From contig NC_053044.1 of NCBI RefSeq assembly GCF_003473485.1, positions 50,756,091 to 50,820,090 on the forward strand: DNA of 64,000 nucleotides, in the 5' to 3' direction. This document shows positions 12,431 through 25,442 of the stretch, piece after piece. A model generated the notes under the pieces. It searched no databases. It was not told where the DNA came from and saw nothing but the letters and a program-made list of their open reading frames with translations. Source of the stretch: Medicago truncatula. Lineage: Eukaryota > Streptophyta > Magnoliopsida > Fabales > Fabaceae. The translations under genes were made by a program, and so were the position numbers. Position 1 is the first letter of the stretch, and the number at the start of each line of letters is the position of its first letter.

Positions 12431-13038
12431 ATTTTAATTCTATGTGTTACAGTCCTACCTCCAAATTAAATTCCAATATTAGTTTTTTAGGCAATGATAA
12501 ACAACCAGAATGACATATTTCCTCAAATAATCTGAGAATAAATTGGTACTAGTTGGTCGTTATGTAATTGCAATAATAAAATAAAATAAAGGTACTACTA
12601 ATTTTATTTTATTTTTGAAAGAAAGGGTACTACTAATGTATAAACAAGATTACGTAATTTTGATTATTTGTAACTTGAAAGCAATTTCTTTTGTTTCCTT
12701 TGAAAAGAAGTTGCTTTCGAACATGGAAAAAAGGATGTAAACGACATGCTATTCCAAGCATGCATGCTTTAAGGAGTCTTTTTTATAACACCTTTTCAAT
12801 TTTCGAATATTGTAGTAAAGTTTCGGCTAATCCAGAGGCCAGACTCCAGATGTCCCTCCAAATCCAATCCGTTTTACGATTCACCAGAAATCTGTTTCTT
12901 TACTCATCTAACATTCTGTTCTTTTTCCAGTCAAAGATAATTTGTTTATTTTTTTTAAGTTACTGTATAACATTTTTTTTTTAAGATTTATTTTGTCACG
13001 GACTCAATGAGTTTCTTAGATGGGGAATGGATTCCTGG
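12431..13038. other. Intergenic spacer
   Basis: A 97-codon open frame at 12691-12984 has no recognisable motif and biased composition; it is not called as a gene. Nothing else was identified. Confidence 0.3.
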
Positions 13039-13416
13039 CACTGGGCGGAGCTACATTGTGGCCAGGGGGTTCATATGAGTCAGGACCCTAAGCAAGGGGT
13101 TTGTATGAGCTAAGTGTTGTAATGATATTTTTATGTATCAAAATTGCAAACATATTTTAAGTGTGTCTTTTTTGTTAGTAATTTTATGTACTAAATTGAA
13201 CAACAACAAAAAAAACATATTTCAGCCCTAAATTTGACGATCTAAAAATAAATTCAAGGATAAAAACTAATAAAAGAGAAACCCGTGAATGTATTTTTAA
13301 TTTCGATACATCAAAATATTAATACGACACTTAAGTACACATTCAAGTATCAAATGTTTGACTTTGAACGCTCAAAAGTTTGAATCCCATGATCTAGGGT
13401 CCTTGCTACGCCCCTG
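13039..13416. mobile_element. hAT-like MITE
   Basis: The left end reads CACTGGGCGGAGC and the right end, on the other strand, CAGGGGCGTAGC, the CAGGGGCGGAGC style common in plant hAT MITEs. Flanking 8-mers attcctgg (13031-13038) and attcatga (13417-13424) match at six of eight positions, compatible with an old 8-bp target duplication. Confidence 0.5.
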
Positions 13417-13424
13417 ATTCATGA

Positions 13425-14907
13425 CATGGGAATCTCTTCGGTTTTCTTCGGTGTGAACATCTATATCATTAAACATTTAATCTCTTGATTTCTAAATTTA
13501 ATTCTCAATGTTTTTATTTTTTTTCAATGACCATGATTTCATTGAACCTTGCAATCGCATTGCAAAGAATTCCGTCAACTTTAAGATGAACCATCAAGCA
13601 TGTGGTTTATTGGTGTTCAAATGCTTGTCAAAGATACAATATAAATCAAATGAAAGATATCTACTTAAATTATGATTTGATCATTTGAAACTTTTGTAGG
13701 TTGCAAATTTATGTATATTGTTTTCAACATCAAAATTAATTTTATTAGAAAGAGAGAAGTCCAAATAGTAATTTATCCACCAATTGAAGAAAAGTATATA
13801 GTGTACTCAATCCGTCAAAAGATCGCAAGAAAATTAGCTATCCAAACAAAGAAGAGGGTTTGAAATCTCAATGCGACATAATAACACAACCTTTTTGGAC
13901 CGTGATGTATGGCGGCGAACCTTGGGGTCGATGAAAAGAAAAAGTTGGGAAAACATGTTGGAGCTTAGGCCGTCGGAAGGAAAAGGGGTGAACCGTCATA
14001 ATGGTGGTTTCAATAATAGTTAGTGGTAGTTAGATTCATGGGCGGTTCTAAGGCCTGGTGTGCCGAGGCAACCGTTTGGGTTTCGACCCAATTTTTTTTA
14101 ATTTCTTATGTAAATACCTCCGATTTTTATTTTTTTTTTTATATATAAACCTCTAAAAATTGAACAATTTCCTTAATTTTTTTGATTATTTATTTGCAAT
14201 TTCTTATGTAAACTCCTATAAATATGTTGCAATTTTTTTTTTTTGTCCAAGACTTTATGATAATCCAGACTTAGATTGAATATCATGTGTGGATATAGTG
14301 GTGTTTGAAGGTGGTCATAGTGGTTGATAATGGTCGAAATTGTAGTTGGAGTAGAAATCAATCACCAACTATTCGTGGTGATTACATGTCAAGGTTAATA
14401 CAAAAATAAGAAATTATAAAATCAATTAGAAAAATAAGATAATTTTTCTACTTCAAAAACAATAATAAGAGAAACAAATATGATTTCCATCGCTTTTACA
14501 TGAGTATGTTTTGGAACCAAAAGAGCAACGATGTTATTGGGCAGTGAAAGATTGATTTGACCTTAACGGACTACTTTTGACCGTAGTTAACGGCGCACCA
14601 CCTAGACGAATTTCCGTTTGGTTTCGTCTACTGAGCAGTGTCTGTCAGGATCAGGAGGACCAGGGTTCAAAGTTCAACTGGCCAGTCCTCTCTGTCGCTT
14701 TCCATTTTCCTGTCTTCTAAATTCCAAGACATAAATCCATCAAAAAATACAACTAGACACGAGCACTTCCAAAGTCCAATGTCTTTTTCTCGCGGCTGTT
14801 TCCTGTTGTAGTATTTGTCTTTTATTTTTTATTTTATCTCTGTTCTTTGTGGTTGTTGTGGTTACTATCTCTTCCTGTTCCTACTTTTTCAACACTCTAG
14901 GTTAACT
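13425..14907. other. Intergenic spacer and 5' region of the DUF620 gene
   Basis: No gene was recognised. The last ~150 bases probably contain the promoter and leader of the downstream gene; no convincing TATA box was seen. Confidence 0.3.
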
Positions 14908-16883
14908 ATGGAGAAGAAACAAGGCTTGTTTTGGGGGTTGAAAGAGGACTTAATGAGAGGGATGTCGCCGGCGAGCAGTAGTTCTCCGATGTCAAGTTTA
15001 CTCCAGCGGAAGAAGAAAGAGGATGTTCTTCCACTTGAGTTGTTTGTTGGAGGAATATGCCCTTCTACTCCGGTGAGGCCACCGTTGGAAGCAATGTCGC
15101 CGTTGAGGGAGGGACCAGAGGAAACAGAATGTAGCTTCGGTGTTTCCTCATCTTCTGATTTGAGGTTGCTGCTTAGTGTTTTGGGTGCACCTCTTGCTCC
15201 TCTTCATGTCACCATCACTGAGCCCTTTCCTCACCTTGCTATCAAAGACATTCCCATTGTTAGTTTTTCACTTTACCCTTTTTTACTTTTCTTTTTCTTC
15301 CATTAGTATTATACTTAGAGATAATGTCATTCCATTCAATGCATGAATTTTGTTGAGAAGCATGTTAGTGAGAAAATCAAATATTGATTGTATGAGTATA
15401 AGATACATTTTATGTAGTGATTCAAAGTTCAAACAAATTTGGATTCCCCTGAGTCACTTATTGCACACATTCATGAAGTTAGCACATTGGTGGTCAATGG
15501 ATTGAGATTAAATCGCCTAAATTTTAATGCATTTTTTTTTAATCTTAAATATTTAACTTAAAATCTGGACGGTGCATCTTAGTCCAACGGACACCAATGT
15601 GCTAACGGCGTCAGTGTGCATGCAATCGAATCAGAATTTGATTCTAGTTAAGCTAAAAATTCATAACTAACTTGCAATTAATACTAACCATTTTATTTAA
15701 AATCTATAACCAACTTAAACTAATTCTGGAAAATGTTATATTGTTGAATGTTGATCTCTGAAAAGTTTATCTTCTTCCATTTTCTATAAGATAATTAGTA
15801 TTAATTGATTATTGGAGATTTCCGTAACTATCTTATTGAGTGTTGGTATAGGAAACATCTTCTGCTCAGTACATATTACAGCAGTACATAGCAGCTTCTG
15901 GGGGGTTGAAGATTCAGGATTCCATTAACAATGTTTATGCAATGGGAAAGGTGCGGATGATTGCTTCCGAGTTTGAGACGGCTAACAAGCTCGTGCGCAC
16001 TCGGAATCCCACTAAAGCTGCACAATCCGGTGGGTTTGTCTTGTGGCAGATGAAGCCAGAGATGTGGTATGTGGAGCTTTCTCTTGGTGGAAGCAAGGTT
16101 CATGCAGGTTGCAATGGGAAGCTTGTGTGGCGGCACACACCTTGGCTTGGTCCTCATGCAGCCAAAGGGCCAGCTAGGCCTCTAAGACGTGCTCTTCAGG
16201 TTTCATTTCTATATCTGTTAGAATTAGTTGGATTTTATTTAAGGTAGTTGCAAGTTGGTTAAGCTTAGTTAGAATAACTATATGGAGTATTTCCTTTTTT
16301 TTGTCTTGCCCCTCTATAATTTAGACTTGTTTATGTTTCTATCTAGGGTCTTGATCCAAGAACAACTGCAAGCATGTTTATCAATTCAAGATGTGTTGGT
16401 GAGAAGAAGATAAATGGAGAGGACTGTTTCATTCTCAAAATATGTTCTGATCCATCCACATTAAAAGCCAGAAGTGAAGGCTCATCAGAGATCATAAGAC
16501 ATGTTTTGCTTGGACACTTTAGTCAGAAAACAGGACTTCTTATTCACTTGGAAGATTCCCATTTGACTCGTATTCAGAACAACGGAGGCGATGCTGTTTA
16601 TTGGGAGACCACAATCAATTCATTCCTTGACGATTACAGACCCGTTGAAGGGATTATGATTGCTCATTCGGGTCGTTCTCAAGTGACACTTTTCAAGTTT
16701 GGAGAAACAGCAATGAGCCACACTAAAACTAGAATGGAAGAAGCATGGGTAATTGAGGAAGTGGCTTTCAATGTCCCTGGCCTTTCTGTGGACTGTTTCA
16801 TTCCTCCAGCTGAGCTAAGGTTTGCTTCTGTAAGTGAAACCTGTGAGTTTTCTCCAAGTCAGAAGATGAAGAGTGATGTGTAG
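14908..16883 (+). CDS. DUF620 family protein
   Basis: Three exons (14908-15258, 15852-16199, 16347-16883) splice in phase 0 to give 411 residues. The start at 14908 (MEKKQGLFWGLKEDLMRG) is preferred over an upstream in-frame ATG at 14815, because the upstream part is hydrophobic and not typical of the family. Residues from about 118 onward match the plant DUF620 domain: YILQQYIAASGGLK, NNVYAMGKVRMIASEFE, SGGFVLWQMKPEMWYVEL, LVWRHTPWLGPHAAKGP, RPLRRALQGLDPRTTA, and near the end DCFIPPAELRF. DUF620 proteins are plant-specific, sometimes annotated as lipase-like, with no established reaction; no Ser-hydrolase motif is visible here. Intron 1 carries a small inverted-repeat element. A memory-based match to Arabidopsis At1g27690 is discussed among the findings. 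Confidence 0.93.
15457..15617. mobile_element. Small inverted-repeat MITE in DUF620 intron 1
   Basis: GTTAGCACATTGGTG at 15478-15492 is perfectly repeated in inverse orientation at 15592-15606, and the arms extend imperfectly outward through GCACAC-type sequence. The unit lies entirely inside intron 1 of the DUF620 gene. Confidence 0.6.
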
Positions 16884-19526
16884 CAAAGGGGAAATTTCTG
16901 CATTAGCCTAGTTGTCTAATTTCAAGACTTTTATCCATACTGATACCTTGCTGGAGGCAGATAATGCAGCAAGGTTGTCAGTTGTGCTTTTCTGCTGCAG
17001 GACACTGTCTCATCAATTTTGTTAATAGGGACAAACTTGAATTGAAATATTCTCGTGGTTTTTTCTTGGCGGGGGATTATGCACAGTAAGGTTTTTTCCA
17101 CTTGTTTTCGTTTTGGGTTTAGCTGATTGCCTGATAAGTGATAACTATAGTATGCTATCATTTGTCATTCTGTGGAAGCCTAGTTACTGTTTGCAGCCCT
17201 AAGAAATTTTCTACCCACTTAAATGAAAATCATATGGTATTTAAGAATGTTAGAGCGTAGGTACCTAATATATGCTGGTTTTTTTTTTTATCATGAAACG
17301 TGAATCAATTAGCCAGAATTAGAGGAAGCTACATTTTTCTTCTTCTGGATCTATGGTTTCTGGTTATTCAGATATATATTGACAATTCATTACTATGTTG
17401 AAAATATTGTTAATTCCCTGTAGTCATCGATGGAAATATTTAAAGGCTTGCTGCATAATAAAGGAACTAGTTTGTGATGATTTAGAAAAGTAGCTATAAA
17501 AGAACTTGTTTTGGTATTATAAGGGGGCAACTGCATTATCTGGTGTCGGTTCTTGTAATTTACAAGTTTTTCTTTTACTTGCCATAACTCACAGATTTAG
17601 AAACCAAAATGTTATGTAAAGAAAACAAAATTCCTTATCAACTAACATGCATCTGCTTTTGGTTATAAAACTTTCTCCCCTAGGATGACTTGTTTTCAAT
17701 ACAAAGTTGTTGACTATTTGTAGCATATCCACAAATCTCTCATTCTTTCCCAAGTTTAGCTTTTCAACATGGTTGTGACACAAAACATTTGCCCCCATAG
17801 GGATAAGGAATGTCTGATTATTAAGTTGTATGTTATTAAAGTGCAAACTAGCGACACTTCTAAGTGATCTCTAAGTACATTATGTGTTAGTGAAAATCGT
17901 ACTAAGTGTTCGTCTTGCCATTGGTTTCGCATATCAAAATCAGCAGAATTCTTTAAACATTTGCCCTTATAGGCCGCCTTATGCTTGAGGGGCTGTAGAC
18001 CATAAAACTCAAACTATCACAGCTCCAAGAAATGTGTGTTGGTCGAGTTCCATCACACTTGAACTATATGTTTTATACTTCTCTCCCATACACGAGACGA
18101 TGACATATTGGAAGTAGAGGGTCTCGCCGAGGAAAATAGAGAGAGCATTCCTTAACCAAAAATAGAGACATTGACAGACTAAGGTCTTGTTTGGAATGTC
18201 TTATCTAATCTAATCTACCAGTATAATCACTTGTGAGACTATTTAGGAGAACTTATGAAGCAACTTATATGTTAATAAGTTGATTTCTACTTATTTTCAT
18301 AAGCTCTCTAAGATAGATTATGACAACAGCTTATAGTTTATACGGAAAATAAAATAAAATGAATTATTGTGTTATAGAAATAGCTTATACATAAGTGTTT
18401 ATCATGATAAACACTATGTTATAATTCAATGAGGCACCTCCAACACTCACATAGATTCATCTACTTTATAATAATAGAATATAACCATGATAACCGACCA
18501 AATGAAAATTTCATTGGTTGCCAAGGGAGTAAGTGGATTTGGATTTTGAACAACTTTTGAAACAGTGATTCATGCTCAATTCCTGCATAGTTTGATGTGT
18601 CCAGACATCTAGTCTTTGCCATCATAAGCTTAGAAGTTGTTACTGTTATTTTTCCATGCCAATAGTACGAACAAACGATTAATAAAATCCCATCTTCAAT
18701 CATTTTGGGATAGTTAAATGAATCTTTGAAGCATGTCTGAAATAATAATCTTCTTAAGTAAAAGATAAAATCTAAGAAACATCCTTTTGATGCTTTCCAC
18801 CTACGGCAGCCGCATATTCTTGAGACCACAACCATATGTACTTAGTTCTGTTTTTAATCCATATAACTTTGGTTTCTAAGGACTATGTTGAATATTTTTG
18901 TTTGAATGTGTAAGTTTGGTAATGCAATGGGACCACATTCTAATATTAGAAGATTGTTTTCTCATTTGAAGTTGTGGTCCCTTATTACGTGTTCATTTCT
19001 CTTGACATATTACATCTTATAAGCTGTTTAAAATATTTAACTGCAGAAATTAGAGAGAATTGTGGGCTAAAGGTAGGTGAGTTTCCCATAATATACATGT
19101 TTAACAACACTTATTTTGTTTACTTTTTTGCTTAAAGAAGGGCTTTATAGTTTATAGGCATAGGACTAGCATTAGTGTTATTGACAAATGAAGCTTGATG
19201 ACAGATTTGTATCAAGTTAGTCATTTTTGTTGCGACATGAGTCTACACTGATTGGATGCAAATTAAATACCAAAATACCAAAGTGGTTACGTGATCCCCT
19301 TTCTCACATAAAGATGAAAAACTCTTGTATGGAAAAGGATGTAATGAGAAAAGTTAGATTAATAAACTAAAGGTAAAGCAGCTTTTCATAAGAGTGTTGA
19401 ACATTACAAACTACCACTTGTGCTCGCTTTTCATGTGGGAACTGGGAAGCACTTGTTAGAGAAGCCTAAGATACAGCAAAAAACAAAAAAGTGTTGAGCT
19501 TTTTATACAGAAATTATAGAAAGCGT
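16884..19526. other. 3' UTR and intergenic spacer with a possible decayed gene and MITE end
   Basis: The first few hundred bases are probably the 3' UTR of the DUF620 gene. On the minus strand, stop-free stretches at 17589-17846 (containing NNQTFLIPMGANVLCHNHVE) and 18461-18835 look protein-like but match no family I recognise. The sequence from 18180 begins GGTCTTGTTTGGAATG and is rich in AGCTTAT words, the style of a Tourist/hAT MITE whose other end is not clear. Confidence 0.3.
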
Positions 19527-19534
19527 CCTAAGGC

Positions 19535-20394
19535 GATTTTTTTTTTTTTATTTCTACCCTACTTTATCCACAAAAATACAAATCTACCCTACTTTTTTAA
19601 AAATTTCCAAAATACCTTACTTTTTCAAATTTTTCTGATACCACACAAGTGCAAGTTGCGGGGTACCCTAAAAGTTGCAAACAAATTTGTCTTTATTATA
19701 CCCCACAACTCCAAATTGTGGGGTACTTTCTTTATTTTTTTTAATTTTTTTTTAATACCCGACAAGTCAAGATTGTAAGGTAGTTTCTTATTTTAATAAA
19801 AAAATAAAATTAAATACCCCACAACTTAGCGTTGTGAGGTACCCTATGTTGGGACCCACGCAAAGATTTTGTCTATCCCATTTTTTTCTATCAAAATTTT
19901 TATAATATGATAAAAAGAATAAGAAAAAACTTAATAATAAACCAAAAAATAATTATATAACAAATAAAATTACAATAATTTTCTAAAAAAATATTTACAA
20001 TAAAATCTACGATTATTATAAAAAATGTCTTGTTCCACAGGTGATAGAAAAAAAAATGTGGGAGACAAAATCTTTGCGTGGGTCCCAGCACAGAGTACCT
20101 CACAACCCCAAGTTATGGGGTATTTAAATTTTTTAAAAAAAAAAAAAACAAGAAACTACCTCACAATCTTGACTTGTGGGGTATTAAAAAAAAAATAAAG
20201 AAAGTACCCCGCAACTTGGAGTTGTGGGGTATAATAAAGACAAATTTTTTTGCAACTTTTAGGGTACCCCGCAACTTGGAGTTGTGTGGTACCAGAAGAA
20301 TCTGAAAAAGTAGGGTATTTTTGGAAAATTTTAAAAATGTAGGGTAGATTTGTGTTTTTGTGGATAAAGTAAGGTAGAAATAAAAAAATAATCT
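19535..20394. mobile_element. Foldback element with eight 27-bp palindromes
   Basis: The two arms (about 19535-19890 and 20043-20394) are near-complete inverted copies, including the phrase GGGACCCACGCAAAGATTTTG mirrored around an AT-rich loop. Each arm carries four 27-bp dyads of the form TACCCC-CAACT-n-AGTTG-GGGGTA, starting at 19639, 19699, 19756, 19815, 20096, 20157, 20205 and 20265, at a spacing of about 60 bases. Flanking 8-mers cctaaggc (19527-19534) and cccaaggc (20395-20402) differ at one position, consistent with a target duplication. No coding frame of significance is present. Confidence 0.75.
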
Positions 20395-20402
20395 CCCAAG
20401 GC

Positions 20403-20929
20403 ACCGAGATTTTGTAGAAGCTCCGGACGTAGTTTCTACTAAAAATTTAGTGTTTCATCGTAATTATGTCAAATTCACCGTAACTCCAAAGAAATATCAT
20501 GCCTATTTTTTATCTATCTTTTGAGCTGTGATCTTATTACTACTTCCTAGTTTGTGATGTAATCATAACCATGATAGTACTTTAGACTTTCAAAAAATGA
20601 AGATTTCATTTTATGGTAAAGATATAGATGTGTAATTTTTAAGAATGTCTTCACGTAGATTATCAGCTTAAGGTTGTTCAGAGACAAATTAACAAGATTG
20701 CTCATTGTCAAGTTAGAGTATCAATATAAGAATCTAGTTGTATACACTACTATATCCCCTCTTATATTATTTTGTTGATTTTTAAACAAATGCAATAATC
20801 ATATTTTGCATAAAAAAAAGTGACTACCTTCATTGGCAATCATAATCAAACCTATATAACCTAAAATTGTAAATATTTTATTATTAGAGGCGATATTGGA
20901 TTCAAGTCATTCTAAAAGCAAACGTGTGT
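20403..20929. other. Intergenic spacer
   Basis: No gene or bounded repeat was recognised. Confidence 0.3.
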
Positions 20930-21390
20930 TTGATTCTACGATGATTATTTTAGATTGAGCCAAGGTCGTATTTGTTCAAGAACCTCAACCCAATTCACAA
21001 TGGAAGCATATCCAACTAAGTATGTATACCTAACTTTGTTGAGCAACAAACATGAACAAATCATGTGATCAAATCATGACTTTCTGATAACAATTAGACA
21101 GTGATCCATGATTCACACTGTATTATACGTAACCACCTAACCTTTTCAATTACACATGATCAAACCCTAAGTCTCTCACACATCACCTATAAAAAGGATC
21201 GTCACCCTGGGTGTACATTTTCATTCTCTCATTCGGTTAAGTTGCTAGGCTCTCCTAAAACCTTCGCTGACTTGATATTTTAGTCCTTGTAGATATACCA
21301 CCTGAGTCATCGTCATTCTATGACGGATTCAAGCAACTTTGACCTTTGTCTTCATACTTTAGGTCCTCTCCCTATAAGTGACAAAAATTG
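20930..21390 (+). mobile_element. Ty3/Gypsy-type LTR fragment (fossil)
   Basis: The core CCTATAAAAAGGATCGTCACC followed by CATTCTCTCATTC and CTTCGCTGACTTGA, then a GTAGATATACCACC-like segment, is the promoter-to-U5 layout of plant Ty3/Gypsy LTRs. No internal domains or second LTR lie next to it, so it is a solo or fragmentary, old copy. Boundaries are approximate. Confidence 0.45.
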
Positions 21391-21849
21391 ATTTTGTAAA
21401 ATTTATTATGGCTAAAACATGAAGTAGAATATAAAATGATTTTTTCCCGAGTATACATACAAGTAGGTTAAAAAATAAAATTGAGTTAACAATCAATTGT
21501 AGAAGACAAAAGTTATGAATTCTACATTCAAAGAAGTTAGATTAAAAAGTATGCAAAGTTTATCCCATAAATTAATTCTAAAATTAAAATCAATTTTACT
21601 TGAAAACAGTCAAACACGTTCAAAGAAGTTAGATTAAAAAGTATGCAAAGTTTATGCCATAAATTAATATCTGAAAATAATAGAAAAAGCATGTCAATTT
21701 CCAAATCTTCCTGGGATAGAATATGTAAGCAACCATATCATGTTTTTTACAATAACATTTCAAACTTGAATCCCTCACTATCTTTCTCCATATAAAACCA
21801 ATAAAAACACCAAGCCAAAGCTTACTAAGATATCTCCAATCATACAGCC
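21391..21849. other. Upstream region of the ARM/TPR gene
   Basis: A ~40-base sequence (CAAAGAAGTTAGATTAAAAAGTATGCAAAG) near 21529 is repeated near 21618, a local tandem duplication. A TATA box is annotated separately. Confidence 0.4.
21791..21796 (+). promoter_or_regulatory. TATA box of the ARM/TPR gene
   Basis: TATAAA in the context CCATATAAAACC lies 59 bases before the start codon. Confidence 0.45.
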
Positions 21850-24102
21850 ATGCATTCACAAATGAAGAAAAAACCACAAACCCACCACAACATTCCCAAA
21901 ACAACTTACAACACCAATGATGATATAACCGAACATTCTCCACATAATCAACTTTGTAACACTCCTTGTTGTTTTTTCTGCATTATGAAAGAACAAAATC
22001 CATCTCTCAGAAAAGCAAAAATATCAACCTGCTTCAAAGAAATGCATCAAAGAGACAATCAAGAACATGTCTTGGTCCTCAGTGGACTGTGGAACATAGC
22101 CATGACCCAACCCAACGATCCAGAGTTTCCATCCCTCGGCATATTCAGCTGCATGGCCAAACTAATCACCAAAGGTATAAAAAATAAAAACTGGCTTCTT
22201 CAAAATCAAAACATTTACATACCTTATTATGCTGCTCATATCATTGGCTCTTATACCATGAACAAAGAAGAGTTTTCACAGATAGCTGTGAAATCAGGTG
22301 TTATACCGCCATTGTTAGAGCTTCTGAAAGGTAAAATAAGTTGGGTTGAACAAAGAGTTGCTGTTAGAGCACTTGGTCATTTAGCTAGTTACAATAGCAC
22401 TTTTGAATCAGTGGCAGAGTATGAAACAGAGTTGGTGAAATTAACAATGAATTTAGCTTCAACTTGCTTAGAAAAAATCTATGTTGAATTTGTATCAGTT
22501 AAGAGAAGAGTTGAGTATCACAGAAACTTGCTTACAAGAGGTTTAGGTGATTTGGAAATGGAGAATCGAAAAGCCGAGGAATGGGCTAGTCAACTTCAAT
22601 GTTGGTCTATTTATCTTCTGAATTGTTTTGCTTGCAAAGATTACAATAAGTCTTTGAATCTCATATGCAAAAAAGAGTTCTTAAATGATTTGTGTGATAT
22701 GTGGGGTGGATTAATGAATAACACTTCACCAGGTGGGTTTGGACTCATTAGAATCCTTTGTTATAATAACATTGGAAGAAAAAAAATTGTTGAGTTACCA
22801 AAAGTTGTGAAAACACTTTGTAACCTCTCAAGATCTTGTGATGATTGGCAATACCTTGGTATAGATTGTCTTTTATTGCTTCTCAAGGATGAAAATACAA
22901 GGTACAAAGTTATTATTGATGATGTTGATGTTGTTTCATGTCTTGTTGATTTGATTGAACTTAGAAAACTTGGTGATAAATCAAATGTTGGTGACATCAT
23001 CACAAAGGTGCTAGAGCTACTTCTTGAACATAATAATAATCATCATCATTATAAATTTTCTACGAATCTTATTTCGCTAGATATTATGATGGTTAGGAGG
23101 AATAAGGAGAAACTTATGTCAGAGGTAAAATTAGAAGAAAAAAGGGTTACGGCAAAGTTTATTAAGCGACAAGCGAATCATATGTTTAGTTTGGGAAAAG
23201 TAGAAGAAGCTTTATTGAAATATAATGAAGCACTTAATATTTGTCCTTTGAGGTATAGAAATGAAAGAATGGTGATTTATAGTAACAAAGCTGAGTGTAA
23301 TTTGTTGCTTAAAAATCCTGATTCAGCTATAAGTGATTCAACACGTGCACTTTGTCTCTCTAATCCAACAAATACACATGGGAAAAGTCTTTGGAGAAGA
23401 TCACAAGCTTATGATATGAAAGGAATGGCTAAAGAGAGTCTTATGGATTGTATAATGTTTATGAATGGTTTTGTTAAGTCAAATGAGAACAAACATGTTA
23501 AGGTTTCATATCATGCTGCGAAGATGTTCTGCAAACAAATGGATGCCACGTGGCTATTTGGCGATGTTTGTTCAAAGTCAAAGGTAGTAGACAATGTTAA
23601 TATTCCACTTGTGGAAAACCTACCTTGTGATCATAAGATGATGATGATGGAAAAGAGGAGTTTCTTGCCAGGTAATTATTTAAGTCCTTGCCCTACATGT
23701 TTTTTTGCATTGCAGCTAGAGTCGTAGAATCTAATTACAAGGAAAAATGAAATTATCTATACCATGCCAGGTAATTATTATTATTATTTTGATTTTTGAA
23801 CAACACATATGGTCCTGTAACCTGTTATTGATTAATATATTTTGCCGTTATAAAAGAAAAATGAAATTATGAATAGCAGTGTATAGCTATCTCATTTTAA
23901 ATTTGAATGGCTTTTGCGCTTTTTTCTTTGAACTTTAGAGTGTTTCTTAAGCAAGGGTGAATCACGTACACTTTTACTATGATATTTTTCAGATTTGTCT
24001 ACCATTATGGAAGAACCTTTTCACGCTAAAGAAGCTAGTAGGAGAATGATTGAACGAGCAAGAAGGAGATTAAAGAAAGCTGATGTAAATCGATTAACTT
24101 GA
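21850..24102 (+). CDS. ARM-repeat/TPR protein
   Basis: A long exon (21850-23671) splices through a GT-AG intron to a short last exon (23993-24102), giving about 643 residues. The ORF does not end at the stop near 23727: the donor in CCAG|GTAATT and the in-frame last exon (DLSTIMEEPFHAKEASRR, then a basic tail) make a better C-terminus. Residues ~120-400 are helical ARM-like repeats (AVKSGVIPPLLELLKG, EQRVAVRALGHLAS). Residues ~433-540 form TPR motifs (KRQANHMFSLGKVEEALLKY, YSNKAECNLLLKNPDSAISD, WRRSQAYDMKGMAKESLMDC). The N-terminus has a Cys pair region CCFFC. Proteins with this ARM-then-TPR order exist across plants, are distantly related to UNC-45-like chaperones in layout, and have no well-established function. 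An upstream start is not available. Confidence 0.88.
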
Positions 24103-25442
24103 GTGATCAAATTTAATTGGCTACTTGCCTACGGAAGAAGAGAATCTTGTGTGACAACTCGTATATTTTGGACACTTGCTATAGGTTAGAACTCAATTTG
24201 AAACATATATTATGTTTGTATCCATACTTAATTTGTCGGTGACAGATTCAAATCAAATAAATAGGGCTCTAAAAAAGCCGAGCAAGTCTTACTTCGACAC
24301 AATTTCAAATAAAAAAAATGTTGAGGTACACATACAAATAAAAAAAAGGTTAAAATTGAAATGATTTAGTCATAATTTTTTTATTTATGTATGTGTGTTT
24401 AAACATTTTCAATTTGAAATTGTGTCTTAAGACAAATAATCTATTTTTGCATGTTGAAAATGGCAAATGGTGTGTTGCATATAAATATAATAGCTAATTA
24501 TGATTGTACGAATAAAAAAAAATAGCTAACTTTGAAAATAATTAAGAAAGCTAAGGCGTGACTGATATGATATACATAAACCAGCACAGCCAGCACTCAG
24601 GGAAATGGAGAGGACCACATTTCCATTTTCATATAATAATAAAATAATATAAATTGTTGCTTATTGCTCAGGCAACAATGGTACCACACAAACTAAATCA
24701 ATCATTCACACACACAAGGGGTGAACTGCAAATACATGCGAGGGTATTAAACTTTTGAAGACAGCTCAATTCCAATGGATTGTGTGAGTTTACAATGAAT
24801 ATTTTGGGGTTAGAGCGATACAAAATGGATGCAAAAATGTATGACTGTATTAACCCAAGGGGTGTGCATGGGATGATTAACCAAACTGTATAAAAATAAA
24901 AATCCCTTAAAAAAAATAAATTAAAATCAGTGTTGATATTTGTCAAAATAAAATAAAATTTGTGTTTATAAACTGAACCATATTGGTTTTTAAAAATATG
25001 ATTATGATTTTATGAATCGGTTCAAACCAGTTTGAGTTTTAATCCAAAAATCATTGCTAGGATTTTTTTTTTTTTTTTTTTGTGGTAGTGAAAAAAATAG
25101 TTTATAACATATTCATAAAAGACAAAATTAAATATATTCAACTTTTATAGAGAATATGTAACTAGTGTCATTAGAAGATTGTTTAAGAAATAAAAAATGC
25201 AACTTTTATAAAGATAAATGTAACTTTTTTGTAAATTTAAAATTTTACAAAAAATATTCAACTTTGTATAGAACTAGTGTAATGCCCTGTGCTTACGTGC
25301 CAAGCACGGGATACATTTTATTTAAAAAAAATTAGGAAAATGATATTTGATACAGGAATTTTGAGTACGAATATGTACAGACGCGTGTGTTAGTCTTTTT
25401 TTTTTTTTTGTACAAAACGTGTGTTATTTTCTTAAGTCATTA
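24103..25442. other. Intergenic spacer
   Basis: AT-rich, with homopolymer T runs at about 25061-25082 and 25396-25409. No gene was recognised. Confidence 0.35.

Noticed and set aside
14815-14907. An upstream in-frame start for the DUF620 gene
   Set aside because: It would add a hydrophobic leader not typical of the family; MEKKQGLFWGLKEDL is the usual start.
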